Positions 1-7,725 of a stretch of DNA of 64,000 nt are shown here, piece by piece. The stretch is taken from assembly GCF_014145675.1 (NCBI RefSeq), contig NZ_JACGZW010000010.1, forward strand, positions 310,001 through 374,000, read 5' to 3'. The stretch's first letter is position 1. Each line of letters starts with the position of its first letter. A model generated the notes under the pieces. The model saw only the letters and a program-made list of their open reading frames with translations. It was not told the origin of the DNA and made no database searches. Made by a program: the position numbers and the translations under genes. The DNA is from Amycolatopsis dendrobii (lineage in GTDB: Bacteria; Actinomycetota; Actinomycetes; Mycobacteriales; Pseudonocardiaceae).

Positions 1-1604
1 TACTCGACCAGTTCGCCCGCGGTGACCTTGTGGCCGCGCAGCTTCCGGCCGAACCCGGCGTCGAGCCCGAGGCCGCCGCCGAGGTGCACCTGGAAGCCTT
101 CGACCTGGTTGCCGTCGGCGTCGGTGACGATCTGCCCCTTGAGCCCGATGTCCGCGGTCTGCACCCGGGCGCAGGAGTTCGGGCAGCCGTTGAGATGCAC
201 CGACACCGGCGTTTCCAGCTGCGCGTTGATGTCGGCGAGCGATTTCTCCAGGTCCGCCACCAGCTGCTGCGCGCGGACCTTCGTCTCGACGATCGCGAGC
301 TTGCAGAACTCCAGCCCGGTGCACGCCATCACGCTGCGCCGCCACGGCGACGGCTTGGTCTGCAGGCCCAGCTCGGCCAGTTCCGCTTGCAGCGCGGGAA
401 CTTCGGCCTCGGGGACGTCGAGCACGACCAGCTTCTGGTGCGGGGTCAGCCGCACCCGCCGCGATCCGGCCCGCTCGGCCGCGTCGGCGACGGCGACCAG
501 CGTGCTGCCGGACACCCGCCCGGCGACCGGCGCGGCCCCGACGTAGTAGTTGCCGTCCTTCTGCGGATGCACGCCGACGTGGTCGATCGGGGTCGCGGGG
601 TTTTCCGGCGGCGGGCCGTCGATCAGCTTCCGCTTCAGGTACTCCGACTCGAGAACTTGCCGGAATTTTTCGGTGCCCCAGTCCTTGACCAGGAACTTCA
701 GCCGCGCCCGCGAGCGCAGCCGCCGGTAGCCGTAGTCGCGGAAGATCGAGACGACGCCTTCCCAGACCTGCGGCACCTCGTCCAGCGGGACCCACGCGCC
801 GAGCCGCTGCGCGAGCATCGGGTTCGTGGAGAGCCCGCCGCCGACCCAGAGGTCGAAGCCGGGGCCGTGCTCCGGGTGGTCGACGCCGACGAAGGCGACG
901 TCGTTGATCTCGTGCACGATGTCCGGCAGCCCGGAGATCGCGGTCTTGAACTTGCGCGGCAGGTTCGCGAACCGCGGGTCGCCGATGTAGCGCTCGAGGA
1001 TCTCGTCGATCGCCGGAGTGGCGTCGAGCACCTCGTTCGCGGCGATGCCGGCGACCGGGGAGCCGAGCACGACGCGCGGGCAGTCGCCGCAGGCTTCGGT
1101 CGTGGTCAGGCCCACGTTCTCCAGCCGGGACCAGATGGAGGGCACGTCCTCGATCTCGATCCAGTGGTACTGGACGTTCTGCCGGTCGCTGATGTCGGCG
1201 GTGTCGCGCGCGTGCTCCCGCGAGATCTCTCCGACCACCCGCAGCTGCTCGGTGGTGAGCGCACCGCCGTCGATGCGGACGCGCATCATGAAGTAGCGGT
1301 CGTCCAGTTCCTCGGGCTCCAGCAGCGCGGTGCGGCCGCCGTCGATGCCCGGCTTGCGCTGGGTGTAGAGGCCGAACCAGCGGAACCGGCCGCGCAGGTC
1401 GCCCGGGTCGATCGAGTCGAAACCCCGGTGCGCGTAGATGTTTTCGATCCGCGAGCGGACGTTCAGCGGGCTGTCGTCCTTCTTCGAGCGCTCGTTCGGG
1501 TTCAGCGGCTCCCGGTAACCGAGCGCCCACTGACCCTCGCCCCGCTTCTGGCGTGGCCGGGGCGTGCGGCCCTTCGCGGGCGTTTCACGCGGGGGTGCGG
1601 ACAT
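1..1604 (-). CDS. sirA: Ferredoxin-dependent nitrite/sulfite reductase (5' part, runs off the left edge)
   Basis: Assimilatory siroheme/4Fe-4S enzyme; homologues reduce sulfite to sulfide with ferredoxin in cysteine biosynthesis. The minus-strand translation is open from ATG 1604 to the window edge (about 534 codons, C-terminus missing). It shows the cofactor cysteines as CTGLEFC followed downstream by CPNSC, the usual C-x5-C / C-x3-C pair, and the N-terminal ferredoxin-like half-domain with NVQYHW and ACGDCPR. An AGGAGG-like site lies just upstream of ATG 1604 (CCGGAGGATCTCC on the minus strand). The family also contains nitrite reductases; sulfite is favoured because the gene follows a cysteine-type leader peptide and resembles mycobacterial SirA (NirA, Rv2391). 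The long plus-strand reading frames over this gene are antisense shadows. Confidence 0.93.
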   Translation of the reverse strand, partial: MSAPPRETPAKGRTPRPRQKRGEGQWALGYREPLNPNERSKKDDSPLNVRSRIENIYAHRGFDSIDPGDLRGRFRWFGLYTQRKPGIDGGRTALLEPEELDDRYFMMRVRIDGGALTTEQLRVVGEISREHARDTADISDRQNVQYHWIEIEDVPSIWSRLENVGLTTTEACGDCPRVVLGSPVAGIAANEVLDATPAIDEILERYIGDPRFANLPRKFKTAISGLPDIVHEINDVAFVGVDHPEHGPGFDLWVGGGLSTNPMLAQRLGAWVPLDEVPQVWEGVVSIFRDYGYRRLRSRARLKFLVKDWGTEKFRQVLESEYLKRKLIDGPPPENPATPIDHVGVHPQKDGNYYVGAAPVAGRVSGSTLVAVADAAERAGSRRVRLTPHQKLVVLDVPEAEVPALQAELAELGLQTKPSPWRRSVMACTGLEFCKLAIVETKVRAQQLVADLEKSLADINAQLETPVSVHLNGCPNSCARVQTADIGLKGQIVTDADGNQVEGFQVHLGGGLGLDAGFGRKLRGHKVTAGELVE

Positions 1605-1635
1605 GGAGATCCTCCGGGCAGGGTTGTCGAGGCGG

Positions 1636-1682
1636 CTCCACCGCGGCGTCGGTGCGGGGGCTGGAGCGGGCCGGTGGTCCAG
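1636..1682 (-). promoter_or_regulatory. Candidate attenuator: two mutually exclusive short stems
   Basis: In the minus-strand RNA between leader peptide and sulfite reductase, one CTCCAG segment (1661-1666) can pair either with CTGGA at 1678-1682 or with TGGAG at 1636-1640. The two stems share a strand, so they compete. The stems are only 5 bp in GC-rich sequence, so this may be chance; it is listed because of the leader peptide beside it. Confidence 0.2.
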
Positions 1683-1712
1683 GTGGCGGGCTGGGCAGGC
1701 TTTGCGCGGGAG

Positions 1713-1799
1713 TCAGCGAACAGGCCGGCAGAGCGCGCTCGCGACCCGGAGAAGGTCGACGTGGCGGCGCGCCACGAGAAGGACACCGGCAGGACTCAC
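1713..1799 (-). CDS. Putative leader peptide (28 aa) of the sulfite reductase gene
   Basis: A 28-codon ORF starts at GTG 1799 and ends with TGA at 1713, about 108 nt upstream of the sulfite reductase start and on the same strand. Its core reads ARRHVDLLRVASALCR. This matches the RRHVDLxRxxSxxC pattern that I recall from small actinobacterial 'putative leader peptides' before sulfur-assimilation genes. A cysteine codon sits near the 3' end, where ribosome pausing under cysteine shortage could act on downstream RNA. The role in attenuation is inferred from position and motif; the sequence cannot show expression. It is far too short for ordinary gene calling. Confidence 0.6.
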   Translation of the reverse strand: MSPAGVLLVARRHVDLLRVASALCRPVR

Positions 1800-2067
1800 C
1801 GGCTCAGATTGCCACGCGGGCCGAACGTCGTCCAAGGGCGTCCGGATGGTGGGAGAAGGCTCACGCCAGGGGTGCGAAACCGCCTCGGATGTGCATTGGC
1901 CGGACGATCTGCCAGGTCTTTCCCGGCTTTCGGACGCATCGTGGGACGGTTTCGCGCGCTTGTCAACCGGATGCGCTGCGGGTGGCGCATCGTTCGGCGG
2001 CCGAACTTTCCGCCGGGTGGCGCAGGGGCACGCGGCGGTCCGCGCGAGGCGGGGGAGAATGGACGTC

Positions 2068-3276
2068 GTGCCTGTTCCCGACACCCACCGTCCTCCCGCC
2101 GGACTGCCCGAGACCGCGCTCGCGGGCCTCGGCACCCGTCCGTTCGGCGTGTACGTCCACGTGCCGTTCTGCGCGACCCGCTGCGGCTACTGCGACTTCA
2201 ACACCTACACCGCGGGCGAACTCGGCTCCGCCGCCTCGCCTCGGTCGTGGCTGGACGCGCTGCGTCGCGAGCTGGAGCTCGGCGCGGAGATCCTCGGCGC
2301 CGCACCGCGGGCCGAGACGGTGTTCGTCGGCGGCGGGACCCCGTCCCTGCTCGGCGCGGACGGGCTGGCCGAGGTGCTCGACGGGGTCCGGTCGGTGTTC
2401 GGGCTCGCGCCGGGCGCGGAGGTGACGACCGAATCGAACCCGGAGTCCACTTCGCCCGAGTTCTTCGCGGGCATCCGTGACGCGGGTTACACCCGGGTGT
2501 CGCTGGGCATGCAGTCCGCGGCCCGGCACGTGCTGAAGGTGCTGGACCGCGTGCACACCCCCGGCCGTCCGGTCGACGCCGCGCGCGAGGCCCGGGCCGC
2601 CGGGTTCGAGCACGTCAACCTCGACCTTATTTACGGCACGCCGGGGGAGCGGGTCGAAGACCTGCGCGCATCGCTCGACGCGGTGTTGTCGGCCGGAGTC
2701 GACCATGTGTCGGCGTACGCGCTCATCGTGGAGGACGGCACCGCGCTGGCCCGCCGGGTCCGGCGCGGCGAACTGCCCGCGCCGGACGACGACACGCTGG
2801 CCAGCTACTACGAGATGATCGACTCGGTCCTCGCCGGTGCGGGCCTGACCTGGTACGAGGTCTCGAACTGGGCGAGCGGCGAGGCCGCGCGATGCCGCCA
2901 CAACCTCGGCTACTGGCAGGGCGGCGACTGGTGGGGCGCCGGACCGGGCGCGCACAGCCATGTCGGGGGCGTGCGGTGGTGGAACGTCAAGCATCCGGCG
3001 AAGTACTCCAGCCTGCTCGCGGAGGGCCGGAGCCCGGAAGCCGACCGTGAGGTGCTCACCCCGGAAGACCGGCACCTGGAGCGGATCATGCTGGAGCTTC
3101 GGATCTCCGACGGACTGGCGTTGGCCGCGCTCGACGAAGCCGGGGTCACGCAGGCGCGGGCGGCCGCCGCGGAGGGCCTGCTCGAAGTGTCCGATTTGGA
3201 CAGTCGAGGCCGCGCGGTGCTGACGGATCGGGGCCGTCTGCTCGCGGATGCGGTGGTCCGGAGGCTGGCCGGCTGA
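2068..3276 (+). CDS. hemW: Radical SAM heme chaperone / coproporphyrinogen III oxidase-like protein HemW
   Basis: Radical SAM protein of the HemN/HemW group. The N-terminal CATRCGYC is the CxxxCxxC motif for the 4Fe-4S/SAM cluster, followed by VGGGTPS and ESNPES. Family knowledge assigns actinobacterial members to heme delivery (HemW) rather than true oxygen-independent coproporphyrinogen oxidation; the extra cysteine of HemN (CxxxCxxCxC) is absent here, as position four is FN. GTG 2068 was chosen because the GGGGGAG at 2051-2057 sits 10 nt before it; ATG 2059 in the same frame would leave only 1 nt. About 402 aa, normal for the family. Divergent from the sulfite reductase, as in mycobacteria where hemN lies close to Rv2391. 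Confidence 0.9.
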   Translation: MPVPDTHRPPAGLPETALAGLGTRPFGVYVHVPFCATRCGYCDFNTYTAGELGSAASPRSWLDALRRELELGAEILGAAPRAETVFVGGGTPSLLGADGLAEVLDGVRSVFGLAPGAEVTTESNPESTSPEFFAGIRDAGYTRVSLGMQSAARHVLKVLDRVHTPGRPVDAAREARAAGFEHVNLDLIYGTPGERVEDLRASLDAVLSAGVDHVSAYALIVEDGTALARRVRRGELPAPDDDTLASYYEMIDSVLAGAGLTWYEVSNWASGEAARCRHNLGYWQGGDWWGAGPGAHSHVGGVRWWNVKHPAKYSSLLAEGRSPEADREVLTPEDRHLERIMLELRISDGLALAALDEAGVTQARAAAAEGLLEVSDLDSRGRAVLTDRGRLLADAVVRRLAG

Positions 3277-3346
3277 ATTTTCGCCCGCCGGGCATAAATC
3301 CGTTCGATCGTTTGTTGGGCTAAGCATACGAGCGAGGGAGACGCGT

Positions 3347-4267
3347 ATGCCGCAAGCGGTCAGATACGGCGAACACGGCGGGATCGAAGTGCTGCAGCTG
3401 GCCGAAGTGCCCCGGCCGGAGCCGGAATCCGGGCAGGTGCTCGTCCAGGTCCGGGCCGCGGGGATCAATCCGGGGGAAACGAAGATCCGCGTCGGCGCGC
3501 TGGCGGAACGCTGGCCGTCGACCTTCCCGTCCGGACAGGGCAGCGACCTGGCCGGAGTGGTGGTCGAACTCGGCGCGGACGTCGAGGAAATCCAGGCGGG
3601 GGACGAGGTCGTCGGCTTCGTGCACACCCGCTCCAGTCACGCCGAGTACGTGCTCGTCCCGGCGGAACACCTCGTGCCGAAGCCGAGCGGGCTGTCGTGG
3701 GAGGTCGCGGGCGGCTTGTTCGTGGCCGGAACGACCGCATACGCCGCGGTCGGCGCGGTGTGCCCGCGCGAGGGCGAGACGATCGTCGTGTCCGGGGCTG
3801 CTGGCGGAGTCGGCTCGCTGGCTGTGCAATTGGCGAAGCTCACCGGCGCGACCGTGATCGGCATTGCCGGCGAAGCGAACCATGAGTGGTTGCGCGAGCA
3901 CGACATCGTCCCGATCGCATACGGCGAAGGGCTCGAGGAGCGGCTCCGGGAGCTGACCGGCGACCAGGTGCACGCGTTCATCGACACCTACGGCGACGGT
4001 TACGTCGAACTCGCCTTGCGGCTCGGCGTCTACCCCGGCCGGATCGACACGGTGGTCGACTTCGCCGCCGCCGAGAAGTACCGGGTGAAGACCGAGGGCA
4101 ACATCGCCGGGGCCAGCGCCGAGGTTCTGCGCGACCTCGTCGCGTTGGCGGACAAGGGATTGCTCGACGTCCCGATCGCCGCGACGTACCCGCTGGCCGA
4201 GGTCCAAGCCGCCTACCGCGAGCTGGAACAGGGGCACACGCGCGGAAAGATCGTGCTTACCGTTTGA
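3347..4267 (+). CDS. NADP-dependent zinc-type alcohol dehydrogenase / quinone reductase-like oxidoreductase
   Basis: Medium-chain dehydrogenase/reductase of the quinone oxidoreductase branch, 306 aa. It has a GroES-like N-terminal domain (GINPGETKIR, QGSDLAGVV) and a Rossmann domain with the cofactor loop SGAAGGVGSLAVQLAK. The catalytic-zinc cysteine and histidine pair of alcohol dehydrogenases is absent, so it is probably zinc-free and NADPH-linked. Start ATG 3347 follows GAGGGAG; longer in-frame starts would overlap hemW. Its last 11 nt overlap the convergent TetR gene. The substrate is unknown. Related enzymes reduce quinones or enones. Confidence 0.85.
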   Translation: MPQAVRYGEHGGIEVLQLAEVPRPEPESGQVLVQVRAAGINPGETKIRVGALAERWPSTFPSGQGSDLAGVVVELGADVEEIQAGDEVVGFVHTRSSHAEYVLVPAEHLVPKPSGLSWEVAGGLFVAGTTAYAAVGAVCPREGETIVVSGAAGGVGSLAVQLAKLTGATVIGIAGEANHEWLREHDIVPIAYGEGLEERLRELTGDQVHAFIDTYGDGYVELALRLGVYPGRIDTVVDFAAAEKYRVKTEGNIAGASAEVLRDLVALADKGLLDVPIAATYPLAEVQAAYRELEQGHTRGKIVLTV

Positions 4268-4964
4268 CCATCGCCGCCAGCCCCGCCACGAACGCCTCCA
4301 GGGCGAATTCGAGGCGGGGCTGGCTGGTCTCCGCGGTGAAGAATTCCCCGGCCCGCAACAGGTTCGGGAACGCGCTCGCGGGCAGCGACTGCATGTACTC
4401 CGCCATCTGCCGGCCGCGTTCGCTCATCTTTTCCGGGTCGTAATCGCCGAACGTCCAGCCGCTCGCCTCGTAGGCGAATGCCTTGGCGTACGTGCTCAAC
4501 GCGTCGCCCGCGAAGACCGCCTGCTTGAGGTCGAGCCCGCCCGCGCGGAGCAGCTGAAGCATGATTTCACCCTGCCGCAGCGAATTCGGCGTCACCGGGA
4601 TCGGTGTCTGCCACGCGACTTTCGCGATGCCCGGATACGCCATCATCGCCCGGATCTGCTGCCGCACTTGCTCTTTGACCTGTTCGGTCCATCGCTGCGG
4701 ATCCGGTTCCGGGCACGGCACCTCGCTCAGCGCCGCGTCGAGCATCAGCTCGTCCAGTTCCTCTTTGTTGGCCACGTACGCGTAAAGGGACGCGGGCCCG
4801 GTCTCCAGCTGCTGCGCGACCCGGCGCATCGAGACGGCGTCAATGCCCTCCGCGGCGAGGATTTCGAGCGCGGTTTTCACGATCAGTTCCTGCGACAGCA
4901 TCTGCTTCGCGGCGCGCCGGCGCGGGCTCGGCGTCCGGCGCCATGGCGGGGGCGGTGCGGTCAT
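4257..4964 (-). CDS. TetR/AcrR family transcriptional regulator
   Basis: 235 aa. The N-terminal TetR HTH occupies roughly residues 24-70 (SQELIVKTALEILAAEG, then SMRRVAQQLETGPASLYAYVANKEEL). The C-terminal part is a helical ligand-binding region of the TetR_C type seen in TetR/ActII-like regulators. It is divergent from the SnoaL-like gene at 5061. Two near-identical palindromes in the 96-bp gap are likely its operators (see 4991-5045), so it probably represses that gene and itself. The ligand is unknown. Confidence 0.9.
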   Translation of the reverse strand: MTAPPPPWRRTPSPRRRAAKQMLSQELIVKTALEILAAEGIDAVSMRRVAQQLETGPASLYAYVANKEELDELMLDAALSEVPCPEPDPQRWTEQVKEQVRQQIRAMMAYPGIAKVAWQTPIPVTPNSLRQGEIMLQLLRAGGLDLKQAVFAGDALSTYAKAFAYEASGWTFGDYDPEKMSERGRQMAEYMQSLPASAFPNLLRAGEFFTAETSQPRLEFALEAFVAGLAAMVKR

Positions 4965-4990
4965 CCCCGAAGCCTAGACGACCCCCGGCC

Positions 4991-5045
4991 TTGACGCGAA
5001 CGGTGTTCGTGAGTACAACTGGACCTCGTACGCGAACGACGTTCG
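4991..5045 (+). promoter_or_regulatory. Promoter with two TetR-type operators
   Basis: TTGACG at 4991-4996 and TACAAC at 5014-5019 are 17 bp apart, a good sigma70-type promoter for the gene at 5061. The spacer carries the palindrome CGAACGGTGTTCG (4997-5009). A second copy, CGAACGACGTTCG, lies at 5033-5045. The arms CGAAC/GTTCG are identical in both and the centres are 36 bp apart. A repressor on the first site would block RNA polymerase directly. The adjacent divergent TetR gene is the obvious candidate. Confidence 0.65.
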
Positions 5046-5060
5046 TTAAGGAGTATCAGC

Positions 5061-5468
5061 ATGTCGCAGCGCGAAGAAGTCCTGTCCGTCCTCACCCGGC
5101 TCGCCGACGCCTGGAACAACGGCGATGCCACCGCCTACGGGAACCTGTTCACCGAAGACGCCGATTACGTGACGTTCTTCGGGCTCCGGTCCACCGGCCG
5201 CCAGGCGATCGTGGACTCGCACCGGGAACTGTTCGAGGGGCCGCTGAAGGGCTCGAAGCTCACCGGCTTCGGCGAACCGCGGGTGCGGTTCCTGCGGGAC
5301 GACGTCGCGGTCATCGTGACCGGCGGCGGTTCGTCGCTGACCGGCGGAGACGACCCGGCGGCCGAGGGGCGGGAGAGCTCGCTGACCTACGTTCTGGTGC
5401 GGGGCGACGAGGGATGGCGGATCACCGCGTTCCAGAACACGCGGGTCTCGAAGCCGTGGGAAGCATGA
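5061..5468 (+). CDS. SnoaL-like / SgcJ-EcaC family protein
   Basis: 135 aa, cone-shaped alpha+beta barrel family (NTF2-like, SnoaL). Diagnostic N-terminal pattern: LADAWNNGDATAYGNLFTED followed by FFGLRSTGRQAI. Members of this fold include polyketide cyclases, isomerases and proteins with no assigned reaction, so no substrate can be named. ATG 5061 is preceded by AAGGAG at about 5048-5053. Expression is likely controlled by the divergent TetR through the paired palindromes. Confidence 0.85.
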   Translation: MSQREEVLSVLTRLADAWNNGDATAYGNLFTEDADYVTFFGLRSTGRQAIVDSHRELFEGPLKGSKLTGFGEPRVRFLRDDVAVIVTGGGSSLTGGDDPAAEGRESSLTYVLVRGDEGWRITAFQNTRVSKPWEA

Positions 5469-5489
5469 GGGCGGTGGCGGCGCCTCGCG

Positions 5490-5541
5490 GACGGAGGGGG
5501 ACCATCACGGAATCGGAGTCCCGCAGGTTCCCCTCACGGAC
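5490..5541. repeat. Degenerate copy of an intergenic CCCTCACGGAC repeat
   Basis: The stretch contains TCACGGAATCGGAGTCCC and CCCCTCACGGAC (5530-5541). The same words GGAATC and CCCTCACGGAC occur in the hairpin repeat at 14451-14506. Only one clean arm is present here, so it is a weaker relative of the same family or a coincidence. Confidence 0.3.
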
Positions 5542-5631
5542 TTGGCGTCAAAGGATTGCGGGGCCGAGCGGCGCTCGCAGCGTCCGGGACTGGGCGGAAC
5601 GGGTGAAGGCGCGTACCGTGGGAGCCACGAC

Positions 5632-5650
5632 TTAGGTAAACCTTACTGAA
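5632..5650 (+). promoter_or_regulatory. Iron box (IdeR/DmdR-type operator)
   Basis: TTAGGTAAACCTTACTGAA agrees with the actinobacterial iron-box consensus TTAGGTTAGGCTAACCTAA at 13 of 19 positions, including the entire TTAGGT half. It lies 13 nt before the siderophore-interacting protein gene, where an iron-loaded IdeR/DmdR1 repressor would be expected to act. Confidence 0.65.
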
Positions 5651-5663
5651 ACAGGGGTGTTCG

Positions 5664-6482
5664 ATGGCCGAAGGTCCGGCGCGCAAGGGGAGGACCGCGG
5701 TGCGGCTGGAGGTGCTGCGCAAGGAGCACCTGACGCCGCACATGATCCGGATCGTGGCCGGCGGCGAGGGGCTGAAGGATTTCCGCCCGAACGAGTTCAC
5801 CGACGCGTACGTGAAGGTGATCTTCAAGGTGGACGGGGTGGAGTATCCGGAGCCGTTCGACCTGAACCGGATCCGCGAGGAATTGCCGCGCGAGCACGCT
5901 CCGCGGCTGCGCACGTACACCGTCCGCTCGTACGACGAGGCCGCGGGCGAACTGGTGCTCGACTTCGTCGTGCACGGCGACGAGGGGCTCGCCGGGCCGT
6001 GGGCGCAGCGCGCGCAACCCGGCGACGAACTGCTGCTGGCCGGTCCGGGCGGGGCGTACGCGCCGCGCGCCGACGCCGGCTGGCACCTGCTGGTGGGCGA
6101 CGAATCGGCGTTGCCCGCCATCGCCGCCGCGCTGGAGGCGCTGCCGCCGGGGGCGCTGGCGCACGTGTTCCTGCTCGTGGCGGACAAAGCGGAGCACCAG
6201 CCACTCGCGACGAAGGCCGACGCGCAGGTCACGTGGCTGCACCGCTCGGCGTCCGACGATCTGGTCGCGGCGGTGAAGGGGCTGCCGTGGCCGGACGAGG
6301 ACGTGCACGCGTTCGTCCACGGCGAGGCCGGTTTCGTGCGGGAGCTGCGGCGGTACCTCTTCGACGAACGCGGCGTCGCTCGGGACGCGGTGTCGCTGTC
6401 CGGGTACTGGCGCGAGGGCAAGAACGACGAAGCCTGGCGCGAGGAAAAGGCAGCGGAGCGGAAAGCGGCCAGTCCGGCGTAA
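5664..6482 (+). CDS. Siderophore-interacting protein (NADPH-dependent ferric-siderophore reductase)
   Basis: 272 aa member of the SIP/ViuB family, which releases iron from imported ferric siderophores by FAD/NAD(P)H-dependent reduction in the cytoplasm. Visible family features: the FAD-binding motif RLRTYTVRSYD, the phosphate-binding DFVVHGDEGLAGPW, the pyridine-nucleotide part GDESALPAIAAALE, and the C-terminal GYWREGKND. ATG 5664 lies 13 nt after the iron box, which fits iron-repressed expression. Start-to-stop length is normal. Confidence 0.93.
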   Translation: MAEGPARKGRTAVRLEVLRKEHLTPHMIRIVAGGEGLKDFRPNEFTDAYVKVIFKVDGVEYPEPFDLNRIREELPREHAPRLRTYTVRSYDEAAGELVLDFVVHGDEGLAGPWAQRAQPGDELLLAGPGGAYAPRADAGWHLLVGDESALPAIAAALEALPPGALAHVFLLVADKAEHQPLATKADAQVTWLHRSASDDLVAAVKGLPWPDEDVHAFVHGEAGFVRELRRYLFDERGVARDAVSLSGYWREGKNDEAWREEKAAERKAASPA

Positions 6483-6492
6483 GGTCGCCGCC

Positions 6493-7725
6493 ATGGCGAC
6501 CGAGGTGAAGGTGGAGGCCGATCCGGCCGACGCGGGTTTCGACGGGACACGGCTGCGGCGGATCGACCGGCATTTCGCCCGGTACGTCGACGACGGCTTG
6601 CTGCCGGGCTTCCTCGCGGTGGTGAGCAGGCACGGCCGGATCGTGCACGTCGCCTCGCACGGCTCGCGGGACGTCGAAGCGGGCGCCCCGGTCGAGACCG
6701 ACACGATCTGGCGGATCTTCTCGATGACGAAGCCGGTCACCTCGGTGGCGGCGATGACGTTCGTCGAGGAGGGCCTGATCGACCTCACCGACCCGATTTC
6801 CCGGTGGCTGCCGGAATTCGCCGAGCCGCGGGTGTACGCGAAAGGTTCGGCGCTGGCTCCGGTCACGGAGCCGGCGACCGAACCGATCCGGCTGTGGCAC
6901 CTGCTTTCGCACACCGCGGGCCTCACCTACGGCTTCCACCACACGCACCCGGTCGACGCGGTCTACCGCGCCGGCGGGTACGAATGGGGCACGCCGCCGG
7001 GACTGGACCTGGCGGAATGCACCAAGGCGTGGGCGCGGTTCCCGCTCGTGTTCCAGCCGGGCGCCGAATGGAACTACTCGGTCGCGAGCGACGTCCTCGG
7101 CCGGCTGGTCGAGGTGCTCGCGGGGAAGCCGCTCGACGAGGTGCTCGCCGAGCGGATCTTCGGCCCGCTGGGCATGACCGACACCGGGTTCTGGACTTCG
7201 GACACGGACCGGCTGGCCGCGTTGTATCTGCCCGCGCCCGGGACGAAGAAGCTGGTCCGCAACGATGCCTTCGGCGCAGTCGGCACGTCGCGCCCGGCGT
7301 GCCTTTCGGGCGGCGGCGGCCTGGTCTCGACGGCGGCGGACTACCACCGCTTCACGCAGATGCTGCTGCGCCGCGGCGAACTCGACGGCGTGCGGATTCT
7401 GAGCCCGCGCACGGTGGACCTGATGACGGCCAACCACCTGCCGGGGCATGTGGACCTGGAGGCGTACGGCCGCCCGCTGTTCGCGGAAATGCCCTTCGAC
7501 GGGTACGGTTTCGGGCTGGGCTTCTCGGTCCTGATCGACTCGGTGAAGGCGAAAACCCTTGCCACGCCTGGCGAATACGCGTGGGGCGGGGCCGCTTCGA
7601 CGGCGTTCTGGGTGGATCCGGACGAGGATCTGACGGTGGCGTTCTACACGCAGCTGCTGCCGTCGTCGACGCATCCGATCCGGCAGCAGCTGCGGCAGCT
7701 GGTGTACCAGGCGATGACGGACTGA
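6493..7725 (+). CDS. Serine hydrolase, class C beta-lactamase-like family
   Basis: 410 aa. The SxxK nucleophile motif appears as SMTK within IFSMTKPVTS (about residue 77), with the YxN motif as WNYSVASD and a C-terminal GGAASTAFWVDP. This family covers esterases, D-aminopeptidases and penicillin-recognising proteins, so antibiotic resistance should not be assumed. No signal peptide is visible, suggesting a cytoplasmic esterase-like role. It starts 10 nt after the siderophore reductase gene and may be cotranscribed. Its stop codon directly abuts the convergent F420-type oxidoreductase. Confidence 0.88.
   Translation: MATEVKVEADPADAGFDGTRLRRIDRHFARYVDDGLLPGFLAVVSRHGRIVHVASHGSRDVEAGAPVETDTIWRIFSMTKPVTSVAAMTFVEEGLIDLTDPISRWLPEFAEPRVYAKGSALAPVTEPATEPIRLWHLLSHTAGLTYGFHHTHPVDAVYRAGGYEWGTPPGLDLAECTKAWARFPLVFQPGAEWNYSVASDVLGRLVEVLAGKPLDEVLAERIFGPLGMTDTGFWTSDTDRLAALYLPAPGTKKLVRNDAFGAVGTSRPACLSGGGGLVSTAADYHRFTQMLLRRGELDGVRILSPRTVDLMTANHLPGHVDLEAYGRPLFAEMPFDGYGFGLGFSVLIDSVKAKTLATPGEYAWGGAASTAFWVDPDEDLTVAFYTQLLPSSTHPIRQQLRQLVYQAMTD

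Noticed and set aside
30..2480. 816-codon plus-strand open frame over the sulfite reductase
   Set aside because: It is the complement of the sulfite reductase codons and includes repetitive R/D/V-rich antisense sequence with no family match; the minus strand has all motifs.
6493..7725. True class C beta-lactamase (antibiotic resistance)
   Set aside because: SxxK and YxN motifs are shared by many esterases and peptidases; no signal peptide, so resistance is not supported.
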